47,281 nt of DNA, from the NCBI GenBank assembly GCA_036897625.1, contig JAYMTA010000065.1, positions 1 through 47,281 on the forward strand, in the 5' to 3' direction. A model generated the notes under the pieces. It did no database searches. It saw nothing but the letters and a program-made list of their open reading frames with translations, and was not told the DNA's origin. This document shows, piece after piece, positions 24,420 through 37,204 of the stretch; the stretch's first letter is position 1, and each line of letters opens with the position of its first letter. The position numbers were made by a program, and so were the translations under genes. Origin of the DNA: Pelargonium cotyledonis (Eukaryota > Streptophyta > Magnoliopsida > Geraniales > Geraniaceae).

Positions 24420-27400
24420 TTAAAGTTTAATCTTCCCAGCGAGACGCCACGTAGATCCTTCATGAAATAGCGATTTCTCGAATACCCAGATTTCGCGTAC
24501 AAGGAGCTGGAGAACATGGTTAGAATCAAAATGTCACTTGGGAAAGACGGAAAAGACAAATTAGAAATAATCAACAAATACGTTTCAAACGGGCTGCATC
24601 AAAAGACTGGATTGAATGTTTCTCAAACAATGCTAGAAGTAATAATACAAATAGTTTACAGTGTCCTATTTTGGGTATAAAGATTTTTGAACCATGTCTA
24701 TTATGAATCCGATACTAACAGATGCTTGTTCGTTCGGGTACTAAGGTTATGTGCCAAACACTTATGATCAAACCTAAAACTCTAACATAGCTTTTGCCTT
24801 TTTCTAAATTGACCATTTGTACCATGGTATTAATCTGTATATATGTATTAATGTGTGCTTATCAAGCTCGATGACACTTAGCAAGCAAGATAGGTCCCAA
24901 ATAAAGACACTCAATGGACGGTTTTCACAATGAGAATAGATATAACCTTATTCCGGTCTGGTATGGAATTAAAAAAGAAATCAGAACTTACGAGTACAAG
25001 TAGTTAAACAATTATGTCTCAAAATGAGGTGGACAAACATATTGAATTGCAAGGTTATTAATAAGACAAATGGTCAGAATCATGCTTATCATCAATTTAG
25101 TACTGACAGGTCTAGTTACTTTGATAAAGTGCTGAGAACTAATCAATAAACTAAAACCTAATACTCAAATGTAGCTTTTGCTGGTTCCATATTCAGAACT
25201 TGACTTTGACGATACGTATATGTTTATGTGTGTGATGTGTGCTTCTCAAGCTCAAGTGTTTATCTAGATAGCAAGATAGATCCTGCAATGATTATCATAC
25301 TAAGGATGAAATGAAAAGGCTAGGTAGCGTAGTGTGCTGATTTTTCAGTTCTATGTAGAGGGGTATGTGATCCTTCCTCGTTGATCTAATCTTTTTTGTC
25401 TTTTTTTTTTTTTTTGATAAGTAAGCGTAACAACCGAGGTTCGAGATCTAATCTTTTATGTACTAATAATGACAGTAACAATTACACTTCTGTGAAACAG
25501 AACAAAGGAAATAAGTTTTCGGATGACTTTGATGCCCGTATTATTTGATCAATAAAAAAATATAAAAATGTATGCATAAAATTAATACATTTCAGGAGCA
25601 CTACCCCAATCGGAAGTTTTAGAACTATACCTCCTTAGATTTATTTCCAGCAAAAACAGCACCTTTAGAATCATATGCTTCGAACTTCTGCAAGAACACA
25701 AGTGATACAATTTACACAAGTTCCAATAATTCAGTACACAAACTACAGATAAAGAAACTGGTCGGTAAAACCAAACCACAGTTCAGGGATATTGTAAGTA
25801 GAGCCAGAGTTTTGGGGCATAAATATCTAGTAACACTCTCATCCCTATGGAGGTGATTAAAAACATAGCTGCACTGTTACATCATTATATTGCAAAAACA
25901 CTTAGTTTTATAATATTGATGCTTTGCCCATCATTAAATTTACTTCCCCACTTTGAATGAGGGCTTCAACAGGGTATAACCCATGCCAATTGTCACTTCG
26001 CGGACCAACAATGTTTCATATAAAAAAAGGAAATGCAAGCTAGAACCATGGTAAAATTTGCCAGCAATTTGTGAACCATGCAAATTTTGGGTTTGGCAAC
26101 TTGTGTTTTTACCACATACAGGGTGAGAAAAATATCAAGTTTGACAAACTTGTAGACTCCAATCATACAACGTAGGAAAAAAAATTCAGACCAATCCGTA
26201 CCTCTTTAGTTAGAAATTCAATTGTAAGCTGTATGAATGCTTTATTGAGATCATTACGATCAACTCCAATCTGTATAGAAGACTAATAAACCATTAGCAT
26301 ATAAGTAGCTTTAAACGCTATGAACCATCTGAGGATTACTCTACATATAAATATAACCCAACTAATGAAAATATCTTATTCTAATTCGGATTAAGAGATA
26401 GACTCTGGATTGGAAAACCTGCCTTCAACAAGGACAAATGGACAAATCAATTGGAACACTTAATTTCACAAGTCCATAATATAAATTTTTCCAAGACTGA
26501 AAACAAAAACAAAAAAAGGGACATAAAATGAAGAAGGCAAATCTGGAATCATTCTGATTTCAAGGTTATCTGACATTCATATGGTTTCGCAAACAAGTTG
26601 CAAATTGTGAATCAAGAAATAAATGAACTTGTAGGTCGGGAACTCATGGCTAGCAAGTGGGAGGGGCAAAACTTAGGCAGCACTGGCACCGACACTCATC
26701 ATCGATGTAGACACAATCTTCAACAACAAAAAGTTGGAATGCTGCAAAAGAGTGTTGCTCAGAGACAGACATTAACACTCTTACCTTCTAAGAGTGTCAC
26801 AGTCAATGCTTCATACAACACCGCAGATTTCAGAGAGATGCCAAGATATATGACTATATTTCAGCCAGGCTAACATAAGCTAATGCAAGACCAAACATGA
26901 ATTCTATGCCCACGAGGAACAGTTGCAGTTAAACCAGTCAACAATTTAACATGCCATCCATATGGTTATAAAAATATTATCACACAATTAAGGTCAAAGG
27001 TATACAACTTAGATAGTAAGAATTGATGTTTGCATGGCTGGAAACTGATCCTTCCACGAAGCACAACCCAATTACTGAGTGTAAAGAGCAAGTAGCTTCC
27101 ACTTCCATCCAGCTATCATCGTGTACATAAATCTCGTAGTGTAAACAATATTTAAAACAAAACATAGAACTTAACCAGAAAGATACTTGCCAATCGTCCT
27201 TGCAATGTTCGTATCTTGACAACTGGTTCAACAAGTTCCCAGTACACCGTATGCCCCAAGGATTCTCTTTTCTTAATCTCATTCTTGAATACCTGCCAAC
27301 AAGATAATTGGGAATTATGTCAGAAAGAAAATCGCATCTAGATATAAAAAAGAAGCATTTGGGGCTGGGGGCAGGAGACTAGGTGAGTGACAAAAGCATA

Positions 27401-30400
27401 CAGAGTACATTTTCTCTGTTACAGCCTTCCTTAATGATGTTTTGTCGCCGTTTGAATGTAGAGTGTTTATCTGACGAAATAAAAAATACTCAAGAGTCAG
27501 GCAAAAGGAATCAACCATCAATGTGATTGGCAACCAGCCATATAAAATCACAGGATATAAAAGCTAATGAAGTATGAAATCAAAAAGAAAAGGGTAATAA
27601 CCTTTTTTAAACTTGCATAACAAATCAATAATATTCACTAGTCACATAAATAGGAGTTTCCAAGCTTTAACTTGGATTTCACTGCTTTGGATTGCAGTGT
27701 TTATTATATGATCTATTGCAACTACCTATTCACTGAAACCGTTCAAATGGTTTAACTTATGCATTCATTGATTAAATGTTGTAGTTTGTTCAAAGAAACA
27801 TAAAATCTTGCATGGGATAACATCAATACAGAATGAACTCTAATGCATTGAGTAACCTCTCCTACATTCCATCAAGTTCACTGTGTTGACTTCAAAGAGA
27901 GAGATGATAGATAAGACATAGATGTTTCTGAGTAGAAATATTACTTTGTGAGTCTAGTTGTCTTTTCCTTTGTTTAAATCTCAAGCCTATCTGTTATCAC
28001 TTACTTGAAACAAGTTGAGTTACTTGAGATCTCAATACTTTAAACTGGTTATGTTGAGTCTTTGCAATAAATATGATGTCCTTTTTTGCATTGATTGTGT
28101 GCTACATGAGTAGATGCAAGTATAAGTTATTTGGACTTGATTGAGTAGAGTCCATCTAATCTATAACCCTATGTCACCCCTCCAAGCAATGATTGTGGAG
28201 CTTAACAGTTTAGTATCATAACTTAGGTTTAAAGACTTAGATATTGGAATGAGAGAAATTGTTATTTGGGTTCTAAATTATTTGCTGTAATAAATTCCAG
28301 AATAGATTACAGTCAGTGTCATATTGTTTTCTGAGCCTTCTACCATCATACAATCTTAAATACAAACAAAAAAAAGAATGTGAGTCAAGTTGAACACTAC
28401 ATATAATTACTTAGGTCATATTGCTCATTCAGATTTTAAAATATAACACAAATACCTTCTTGTACAAATCAATGGCTTCTTTATAGAAAAGTTTTTTTGA
28501 ATAACCAGATTTCCTCAATCTAGCAATAGCATAGGCACTTTTGAGCTGCAAATAGGAAAACAAAACATGACAATTGTTAATAAGTATTTACTGAGCCAAG
28601 GTCTTACAAGAATGAAAAGCATATAACACTGAAAGGAAAGAAAAGGAAACGACAGGAAATTTAAATGTCATAACCCTAAATAAAAGGTTTGAACAATGAA
28701 AATGGAACCATAGTTTAGCATGCGAGAATGTCACCTCCATAAAGATATCCTCTTTTGTTCTTCTCCAACCACTTCTTGTGAACAATCTAGTGCAAAAAAA
28801 ATTCGTCAATCCATTCAGGAAGATAAACGATGTATAGCACACTCATAACAGTTAGTGGAAACATTAAGCCATTATAGGAGCCTGCCAAAATGTACCACTC
28901 ATACCATAAAAACTAAGATATGCAAGTAAAAGGGAAATGCTTAAATAACTGCCTTCACTTAAAACAAGAAGAATCAACAGCAAGCAACTGACATGCATAA
29001 CTACCTAGAGAGGATTGGTGCTCTACTGGACACTAAAAACTGCTAGGTAGAGTTAAAGTTATTCAAGTACTGCTGAAAGTCATAAATTTGTCCACATACA
29101 CTGTCATTCATTTCACCTTTCATCCAGAAATGACATTAACCAGGATCCCTATCTTAATCGAGAACCACGTTCCAGATTCAGATTCCAGTTCACCAAATTA
29201 GCTATCTCTTACTTGATCACAATCACAAAATTAAAAGATTAGCCTAAAAGTCTTTTTTTATATATAAGAGAGAGAGAGAGAGTAGAGGTAGAAGGAAACT
29301 GGGAAAGTAAAAGTGGGGAGAGGGAGAACTTGACTAGTTGATCTTTAAATGAAATACCTTTTTTTTTTTTTGAAATTATTGCAATGGGTGCAGACATAAA
29401 CAAATAAAATACATATATGTATTCACATTTCAAAGCGTAATGCAAAAAAAGCATATTGAACCAACTATGCCTACTGTATATCAAACTAAGTAGTAAGTAG
29501 CATACCACATTCACATACATACACAACAACCCGGTATGTTCAGCATACCAGTGAACTATGGACTAAACTCATGGATTTCAAGAATTGGTCATTTGGTAAG
29601 ATTCTATAACCGCTATTTCCTTATGAGAATGATTTAAAATAGCTGCTAAGGCAATGTAAAAGCTCAAGTACTTTTAAGTTCACGTGAGATCTAAATCAAG
29701 TAAGAAAGTTATTAAGAGCTGTAAGGTTGAAAACACAATATAAAACTAAAAATATAACTGACCTACGCCAAAATGGTATTGGTTTTCGTTGTACATATGG
29801 TTCATGAATCATTCCAGGACTCACCATGGCCACGCTTAGCCCCTGCATTAATTATGTCTTAAGTAGGTGATCAAAATACTGTTTCCACATAGAAGCAGAA
29901 CCAAGACAGTTATAAAAAATAAAAATAAAAATAAAAAGAGTATGATATGAAAAGATTTAACTTTGACATATAAATAACATTAACAGCAATCAAGGGCAAC
30001 TAAAATGGATGCAATTCATTGAAACAAGGTTCCTACACAAGAAACAACATGCCAAACAAGATTCATTTATTGAGGATCACAGTATGGCCATTTTGAGGTG
30101 ATAACATACTGTTTTCTGTCCTTGTGGAGGGGTTTTTGCTTCTGGAGGGGTTTTTGCTTCTGGAGGGGTGTTTGCTTGTGTTGCTAACAACCTCTTCTGA
30201 TGCAATGATATCAACGACTGAGCAGCCTAAACAACAAACAACAGGAAAAGATTGGTGAATAGAAACAAAAGAGAACTCATATATATCTTCACATTTAAAT
30301 ATTAGCACGACAACAATAGCCAACTGATCTGAATTCCAAGTTCGAAAATTTACCAGTGTAGACCAAAGTGTCATTGTAATACTCCCATGTCTCTGCAGAA

Positions 30401-31009
30401 GAGCATCATGGCCCTTGTATAGGCAAAAAGAAGCACTCCGGCCATTATGCTCAAGAACTGATCACACAGAAAACTACATGAACATGCAACATTGTTTCTC
30501 AAACAAGAGACGGAACTGATAGATTCAACAATAAAATAAAGAGATAATAGCACAAGCACAGTACAATCTCTCCTTGAACAACATACCATTTGATATCCCG
30601 TTCGAGTAGAAGCTTCTAGATTTCTCAAACCTGGAAGTACATTAAATCAATATTCAAAAACTAAATTTAGCTGATTCACAAGAAGGAGAAAAAAAAAACT
30701 TTAATTGCTTCTAAGATACCGTGGAAGCTGACAACGAACAAAGAAACAGCAAAAAAATAGTCATTTTACTCTCTCCTACTCTCAGATTTTCTTGGGAGCC
30801 AAACATGCACTCATCAGAAATGGATATCCTCGAATTTAAACAGTTCAGATACTCAAATTCACAATAATCATCAATTGCAAATGGAGATTTCTCAACCAAT
30901 TGGACTGAATAATTGAAATGGAATGGAAATTTACTCACAGGAACGAAGATTCTCGAATCTTAGCGTCCTGGAGCAGAGTACGAATCGTTAAAAATCTTCT
31001 GAAAGCCAT
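24420..31009 (-). CDS. Mitochondrial Tim44-like protein
   Basis: Predicted 313-residue protein resembling the Arabidopsis Tim44-related inner-membrane translocase protein (At5g27395 from memory, same length). Exons in transcript order: 31009-30939, 30630-30587, 30457-30354, 30226-30110, 29842-29763, 28786-28735, 28545-28456, 27470-27402, 27292-27191, 26270-26202, 25687-25631, 24506-24420. The N-terminus (MAFRRFLTIRTLLQDAK, then KSRSFYSNGIS) is basic, amphipathic and Ser/Arg-rich, as a matrix-targeting presequence. The Tim44-like part spans about residues 155-313, including VYWELVEPVVKIRTLQGRL, GVDRNDLNKAFIQLT, KFEAYD and REIWVFEKSLFHEG. Residues about 98-108 hold a TPPEAK repeat. Tim44-fold proteins dock at the inner membrane in import or mitoribosome tethering; which applies here is unknown. 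Intron 9 begins with GC, and the last intron is 1.1 kb. Confidence 0.9.
25395..25445 (-). mobile_element. Retroposon 3' end with poly(A) tail (minus strand)
   Basis: Read on the minus strand, GATCTCGAACC...GCTTACTTATC is followed by an uninterrupted run of about 16 A (T run at 25398-25414 on the plus strand). This resembles the tail end of a SINE or other poly(A) retroposon. It lies in the last intron of the Tim44-like gene, in the same orientation as the gene. The 5' border was not found. Confidence 0.35.
29266..29282. repeat. GA microsatellite
   Basis: An uninterrupted (AG)8-type run within the large fifth intron of the Tim44-like gene, preceded by a short TATATA tract. It is simple-sequence DNA with no implied function. 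Confidence 0.9.
30110..30181 (-). repeat. 18 bp coding repeat (TPPEAK) in Tim44-like exon 4
   Basis: On the minus strand the unit encoding Thr-Pro-Pro-Glu-Ala-Lys occurs twice exactly and a third time as Thr-Pro-Pro-Gln-Gly-Gln, in frame. The two central 18-base copies are identical. It makes a short Pro-rich linker between the presequence region and the conserved part. Confidence 0.8.
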
Positions 31010-31084
31010 CTCCGAACCCAAATCTAAGATTCACTGCCCTTATGGAGTCAATCAAATCATACGAACACTGAGGTTTGGGGGTTT

Positions 31085-32290
31085 TCACGAGGGGTTTAAG
31101 GAGGAACTATTCAGTAGTGCGCAACTCTATCAAAGTCTGTGGAGTGTCTACCTGGCAGTGAAATATAGGGCCACAACCAGTATTAATGTTTGGGTAACTA
31201 ATACTGTAAACAAAGTCTGTGGAGTGTTACATCAAATTATGTTTGATGTAAACTCTAGAACACATGTTGTCATTAAACTTTTGTTGTTTAAAGAGTTTCG
31301 TACTTGGGTAAGTATTGTTGTAGACTTATATATCACGAGGCACACAGTTAAGTAAAACGTAAGGGAGCATCTAAATTACAATTTGAGAGTGAGAATTAGT
31401 GAATATGAATTAGAGATACGATTTGTGAGGGTCGATGTGTCACGTTGCAATTGATTGTAGATCATTGAAAGTGAGTTTTGATGATGTCGTGTGTGCCATG
31501 ATTCATGGTTATGTAAATGATGTCATGATGATGTGGCGTTTGTGGGCCATTAATGACGTGTTGTTGTGGTGATGCAACGATGATGTCAACATCATATTAC
31601 ATTTAAAGTGCTATGGCCTTAGTGGTTGTGAGGAAGCCAAGTCTAGAAGGTTGCCCCGAGTGTGCCTTGCTCACAATCTTCATGTATACATACTCATAGG
31701 TATAATTCAAGAATCTGGCATGTTACCAATTAAGTGTATCTCACTTAAATGATTCTCAAATCCAAACGTGTTTCACAATTCAAAAACTCAAGTGGTTTAA
31801 TGTCTTAAGACTAGGTCATAGCAGGGATCGGTCACAGAGGCCTTGGAGGTGCACATATGAAGTTATATGTGCTCGTAGATTGGCTCACAAAGATTAGTAG
31901 TCTCATGCGTAGCACTGTGAAAAGGTTAAAGGTATGTCCGAAGACTACATGACAACACACATGTAGCATTGAAACCTTGTGAGAGAGTTTGGGAGGCTTT
32001 GGAGATCATTAAGCAACACACAATATTAAGATATTACGGACATAATTGCTCTACCTCCACCCTGTTTTATATGATTCAAAAAATTCTCGACTCAAGTTTC
32101 ATTTGCATAAAAGTTTTTTTACTGAGTTCAAATTAGATTGTCACTCTTACAACTAATGAAATTACGGTATTTTATTAAAAATCTCAATACCTGTCAAATT
32201 CATTGGAGCATATATCATTTAAAAAAAAAAATGGGCATAATTAGATCCGTTTCGGTCAAAACCGGTTCAAGCCTGCTTAAACCCCAAAAC
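31085..32290. other. Divergent spacer between Tim44-like and CSL4 genes
   Basis: This 1.2 kb stretch separates two divergently transcribed genes, so it should contain both promoters. A 15-base word, AAAGTCTGTGGAGTG, appears twice (near 31134 and 31212). The region 31430-31600 is rich in GATGATG / GTGATG words. A 145-codon open frame at 30918-31355 is antisense to the first Tim44-like exon, matches nothing I recognise, and is not called a gene. Confidence 0.45.
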
Positions 32291-32291
32291 A

Positions 32292-32342
32292 ATGAACCCT
32301 CGAAGCAGAGGACAAAGAAGTAAGAGACGGAATGGAAGTTGA
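32292..32342 (+). promoter_or_regulatory. Upstream ORF overlapping the CSL4 start codon
   Basis: An ATG at 32292 opens a 16-codon frame (MNPRSRGQRSKRRNGS) that ends at a TGA at 32340-32342, eleven bases past the CSL4 ATG at 32332, in a different frame. If the transcript starts upstream of 32292, this overlapping reading frame would be expected to lower CSL4 translation. The transcription start is unknown, so the effect is conditional. Confidence 0.4.
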
Positions 32343-35300
32343 AGGTGAGAGAGTGGTGGTGACACCAGGAGAGGTTTTGGGCAAAGCGTCGGATTTGAGA
32401 CCCGGAAAAGGTGCGTACGTTGCGACCCACAACAACACCATCTATGCTTCGCTCACCGGCTACCGCCGCATTTTGTCCCCGCCGCCGGACTCGCCCGACC
32501 AGGTACTTTCGTGACTCGTCTGTTCACTCGATGTCGTACTTGTGTTTGTTTGGTTTTCTGAGAAAATTTTGTTGGACTGAGAAAGTAAAGTTATTTTGGA
32601 TCGAATGTGGAAACGAAAGTTGTAATTTTTGCTGTGTTTTTTAGTATTTGCAGCTGGGTTAGGGAACAATGGTTTTACACTGTTTCGTGTTGTTTATTTC
32701 CCGCCTTTGTGTTTTGTGTTGGTTTGGTTGCAGGCAAATTTTGAAGGAATGAGAAAGCCAAGTCAGTTAGGATAGAATGTTGAAAACAAAAGTTTGTATT
32801 TTTTCTTAGGTTTTCTAATATTTGTGAATTCTGTTAGAGAACACATGATTAAGTGTTCAGTTCACATTTCTACATGTTGCTTCATCATTTAGCTTTATGA
32901 TTGTGTTTGTTTCGTTGTTGAGTTCACTTATTTTACCATAGAATATTGAGAAGGAAAGTGTTTTTCCGGGTTTTTGAATATATGCGAGCTGGGTTAGAGA
33001 ACACAGGTTTATGTTTCCAGTTCACTTTGCTATGTGTGGCTTCATTGCTCACTTTTATAATTGTGCTTCTTTGGTTGCTGAGAAAATTATAGGAACTGAG
33101 AAAGTAGAGAAATTTATGAGTATTTGTGAGGTAGTTTAGAGAGAATTGTGACAATATCTTAGCGTGGTTCGTAGTTCAAGCTACTAAATTGTTTAGCAAT
33201 AGGTTAAAAGAGTTTTCCATATTGACACGTCCATATTTGTTTGTGAATGCTGATGATGTTGAATTGCTGATATTCATGGTTACCATTTACAGACACCTAC
33301 TGTGGAAGTAACTGGTCACAAGGCCCATGGTGCTGTACCTGAACCTGGTTCCATCGTCATTGCCCGAGTAAGTTGCTCATTATTTCCCTTTAATTCCTCT
33401 GCTATCTACAAAGTATACTTCTTTGAAGCTGTTGGTACAAAACAGTAGCAGCGAAGTTTTTTTTTTTTTTTTGTAATTTTAACTATTGTTATGGCAAATC
33501 AACTGTTGCTATGTTCAACTTTTGCATGTCTGTTTCAAGAAGAATATGTTTATTGTGTGTCTGTTCTGAGTTTTGTAAAGCAGATTAAATTAAGAATTCA
33601 TGTTTATAATACAATGTATTCTGGTTAATGACAAGGTTAACAGTAAGATAAGTAATGTCTAGGAGGTTAAGTTTGGGATAGATACAGGATGGGATATTAG
33701 CTTAACATCCATATGTTGATAAAGTGAATTTCTTCAACAACTATTTGGGAAATTTCCAAAAATATATTAAGAATGAGAACTGAGAGCTCAAAATGTATTG
33801 TGAAAAATATACCCATCGGCCATCATAGAATATATCATGTGCCACCTTTTCCTTTTGAAAACCACCCAATACCATAGGAAGGGGAAGTAGTACTTGATAG
33901 TCCTTTGTGGGTATCTTTTTTCTTCTTTCTTCCCCTCTTGTTCTTGGTACTTTTTTTGAATTATTCTGAACTATTTAGGGTTCAGTCTAGTCCACACATG
34001 TCTGGTGTAACTTGCTGCTGGATGATACACAACCTTGTTAGGCTGCTCAGATTTGAGATTCTGTGTTTTTTGGTTGTTGATATATGTATATTAGTATTAG
34101 TAAGGGTTGACTCCTTTTTCTTATACATTTGAAAAAATTCCTTCAAAGTGTTTTCAGTTTGTAAACTGTTGAAACAGAAAGGTGGCACAAAAAGATATAG
34201 CTGAATCCCAAATTTGCACTGAACCTGACTTGATTATGCTTATCCTGTACAAAAACATTTTTCACCCAGATTATGAGCTCTTAGATTGATCATTTTTAGT
34301 TTGTTCTGGTGGTTTTAATCGAGGCATTACCTCTCAAAAAGTTTAAATCATGTTTTGAGTAGCAGTTTTTTATGCTCTTTTAGTTGTTATCTAGGATATT
34401 ATCTTGTGTCAGAATAAATTATTATCTGTTCGTCTATTTTCCGCTTCTGAAATAGGACACATTGTAGCTCATGAGTTCACTTTTTGCATGATTTTTTTAT
34501 GACTAGCCTTTGCTGCATCCAATCATACATACTGTGTGTGGGTTTGCATACTAAATCTCTTTCTTGAAGTTTGTAGATGCCTTTCCTTGTGTTAGTATTT
34601 CCTGCTCAATTGTTAACTTTACATAAAGCCTATTATAATGCGTGGACACTCCCTTTTTCTCAATGTATCTGTGTCCAACACGTATCCTACACTTGAACAC
34701 ATGGCCACTCTTTGAATACCAATTTTTTTGATAGCTTTTTTAATCGGACACATTTCCGACACCTCACATGTCCCACACACTAGAGGCTTGAACAAATTGA
34801 TGAGCATGAATACAGAATGTTAGGACAAGTCAACAAACGTAGAACTCTCACTTATTTTCTTGTATCTATATTTTTTACATTCGCTTACTTAAGAAAAGCA
34901 AATTTAATAACAAAATAATTTTGTTTAAAGAAATTATTGACGACTGTCTCTCTGCACTCCTGGTTTATTTCTTTATTCCAAAATAGCTAGTGATGTCTTT
35001 ATATAATGTTTACTTTGCATGACTATATAAATTATATGCACTAATATTGCAAATATATTATTATTGAATTTATTCTTAGTGTCTTCTCTTTGATTTTTTA
35101 AAAATTGTGTGTCGTCGTATCTGTGTTGTGTCCGGTATTTTATATCTGTGTCTATGCAACATAGATACAATCTACTTTTTCTGTTTGTAGTGAATGGTTG
35201 GTTTTATCTGTATGATTTATAGTTGATAGATGTTTCCAACCATGACAAACTAAGCATGTTTCTCTTGTTGTTTTCTAAAGTAATAGTCTGTAATATTTAG

Positions 35301-36814
35301 TCATTTAGGCGCACTTAACAGAAAAAGAATATCTAGTCTAACTGTCAAGACTTGCTGTTGTCTTAGCTGAAACAAACTTCTTTAGTTCATAGAATTATAA
35401 GTAGTAAGAAACTGACTACACGCAGTTGGGCATACACAGATCATGTAGACCAGAACTGATTTGGATTAAATTGTAAACCTGAGATTGTCTTTGATTATTA
35501 TAACAGGTTACAAAAGTAATGTCGAGAATGGCTTCAGCTGACATTATGTGTGTTGGCCCCAACTCTGTGAGAGAAAAGTTTACTGGCATAATTAGGTAAC
35601 CATTTCCCATTTTCAATTGATTAACTAAAAACTAGTTGTGCAACTGTAGTTTACTTTTTAGTAGCTTGTTCATGAAATTACAATGCAGTTCAAGTTATCT
35701 AATAAAACCGAAATGAGATCTTTTGCATATATTTGATATGGACTCAATTATCTTGTGTTTGTAAAGCTTAAAACATGTTTCTCTATAGGCAACAAGATGT
35801 CAGAGCCACTGAAATTGACAAAGTCGATATGCACTTGTGTTTTCACCCCGGCGACACTGTTAGAGCTCTAGTGGTATCCTTTGTGCTTGAAGTGCTTTTT
35901 CTTTAATACTATGGCAGTGGTTCTATTATATTGAATACTAATGCTTATTTCCTTTTTTTAGTTAATGAGTTTAGAATAAACATATTGAAATGATGTAGAA
36001 GGTTGGCTAGATATAATTGTTTTATCTTTTTCACTTTTGGGAAGAGGAGGGTGGGCAGAAAATTTATATTACAGTCCTGCTCACATTAAATCACAGTTGG
36101 TGAAGGAAAAATACAGCATAGCGCGTGATCTTTTTCTGAGACTTTAAGTACTAGGTTAATCACTTCAACTAGTTTTAAGACCTGGCGATGCATGACAGAG
36201 AATCTAAAAACTTCTCAACTCCGCAATTACACTCTTTCCAGACCCCACACAGTGCTGGGACCCTTGTGCACTGGTCTATTGAAAACTATGGATCAATTAA
36301 AACCGCTATGGACTATTGTCTAGAAAACAAAAACTAATGATTGGTTATAGTTTTTCTTCATATTGCTTTGTATTAGTTTTCACGGTATCATTCTATCTTG
36401 TATAGTGGCTGTGTTTACATTGACCGTTGAATTGATTAGCCATGAAATTATAACCTTAACTCATCATCCTCAAAAAGCTATCACTTGGAGATGCACGGGC
36501 ATACTACTTATCAACTGCAAAGAATGAGCTAGGTGTTGTATCCACAGAGAGCGCAGCAGGTACACATGTTCACAGTATTTTTCGAAAATTTATTAAGATA
36601 GTGTACTTTCTCCGTATTCTCTGTTTCTGGCTGAACTAACAGACTAGAATTGCTTCATCGAAACACTTTAAAAAGTGCATAATTTCTCTACTTCACACGG
36701 TGCTTTGATGGTTTTGTTGCAGGTGCAACTATGGTACCGATAAGTTGGACAGAAATGCAGTGCCCATTGACAGGACAAATTGAGCAAAGAAAAGTTGCCG
36801 AGGTTAGAAAGTAA
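32332..36814 (+). CDS. CSL4: Exosome complex component CSL4
   Basis: Predicted 197-residue cap subunit of the RNA exosome, the 3'-5' RNA-degrading complex of nucleus and cytoplasm. Exons: 32332-32502, 33293-33367, 35507-35595, 35789-35873, 36478-36559, 36723-36814; all GT-AG and in phase. Residues about 8-57 form the N-terminal cap domain (VTPGEVLG, GAYVATHNNTIYASLTG). An S1-type RNA-binding fold follows at about 72-155 (PGSIVIARVTKVM, SADIMCVG, GIIRQQDVRATE, HPGDTVRALVLSLGDARAYYLST). The C-terminal MQCPLTGQIEQRKVAEV is typical of the family. Family members help bind substrates and connect to exosome cofactors. The second intron is 2.1 kb and holds repeat-like DNA. A short upstream frame overlaps the start codon. 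Confidence 0.94.
34625..35175. repeat. Repeat-like insertion in CSL4 intron 2
   Basis: One flank carries GTGGACACTCC...GTGTCCAACACG...GGACACATTTCCGACACC (34642-34762) and the other GTGTTGTGTCCGGTATTTT...GTGTC (about 35120-35152). Clustered GGACAC/GTGTCC words of this kind are seen in several dispersed plant repeats. Borders are approximate and the type is unassigned. Confidence 0.3.
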
Positions 36815-36829
36815 GAGGTTATAACCTAA

Positions 36830-37200
36830 CCAAGCTATACACTCTTAAACCCACTTCCTTCAGTTTATTGTTGAGAAATGTTTGCATTAGAATTTGTTAG
36901 GAGCTAGAGAAAATCATCTTATTTGATTTAAGACACTACATGCTATTGTGTCTTAAAAATTGATCTTTTGTTACTGATTGGCCTCATGCATTTATATATG
37001 AAGGTTTACACACTACTCATATCTGAATTTTGTGAACTTTGCTTTTGTTGTGCAAGTGTTTGTATGTTCAAATTATATTCCAAAGTCTTCCTGGTAACCA
37101 AAAAGTATTGAATATAATTATGATGAATTAAAATTTCATTCTCATTTGTGATAAAATTCCAATTTGAATGTGTGCTTAATTCTTCCACAAATGTCTTCTA
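36830..37200. other. CSL4 3' flank
   Basis: AT-rich sequence after the CSL4 stop codon, presumably including its 3' UTR. No gene, RNA or repeat was recognised. A 60-codon minus-strand frame at 37006-37188 has no recognisable content. Confidence 0.5.
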
Positions 37201-37204
37201 CTAA

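Noticed and set aside
23950..24430. Two overlapping plus-strand open frames
   Set aside because: Low-information Lys/Asn/Ser-rich translations, and the end is antisense to the last Tim44-like exon.
26598..26873. 91-codon plus-strand open frame
   Set aside because: It sits in an intron of the Tim44-like gene on the opposite strand and resembles nothing.
30918..31355. 145-codon plus-strand open frame
   Set aside because: It is antisense to the first exon and leader of the Tim44-like gene and shows no domain; the minus-strand exon is well supported.
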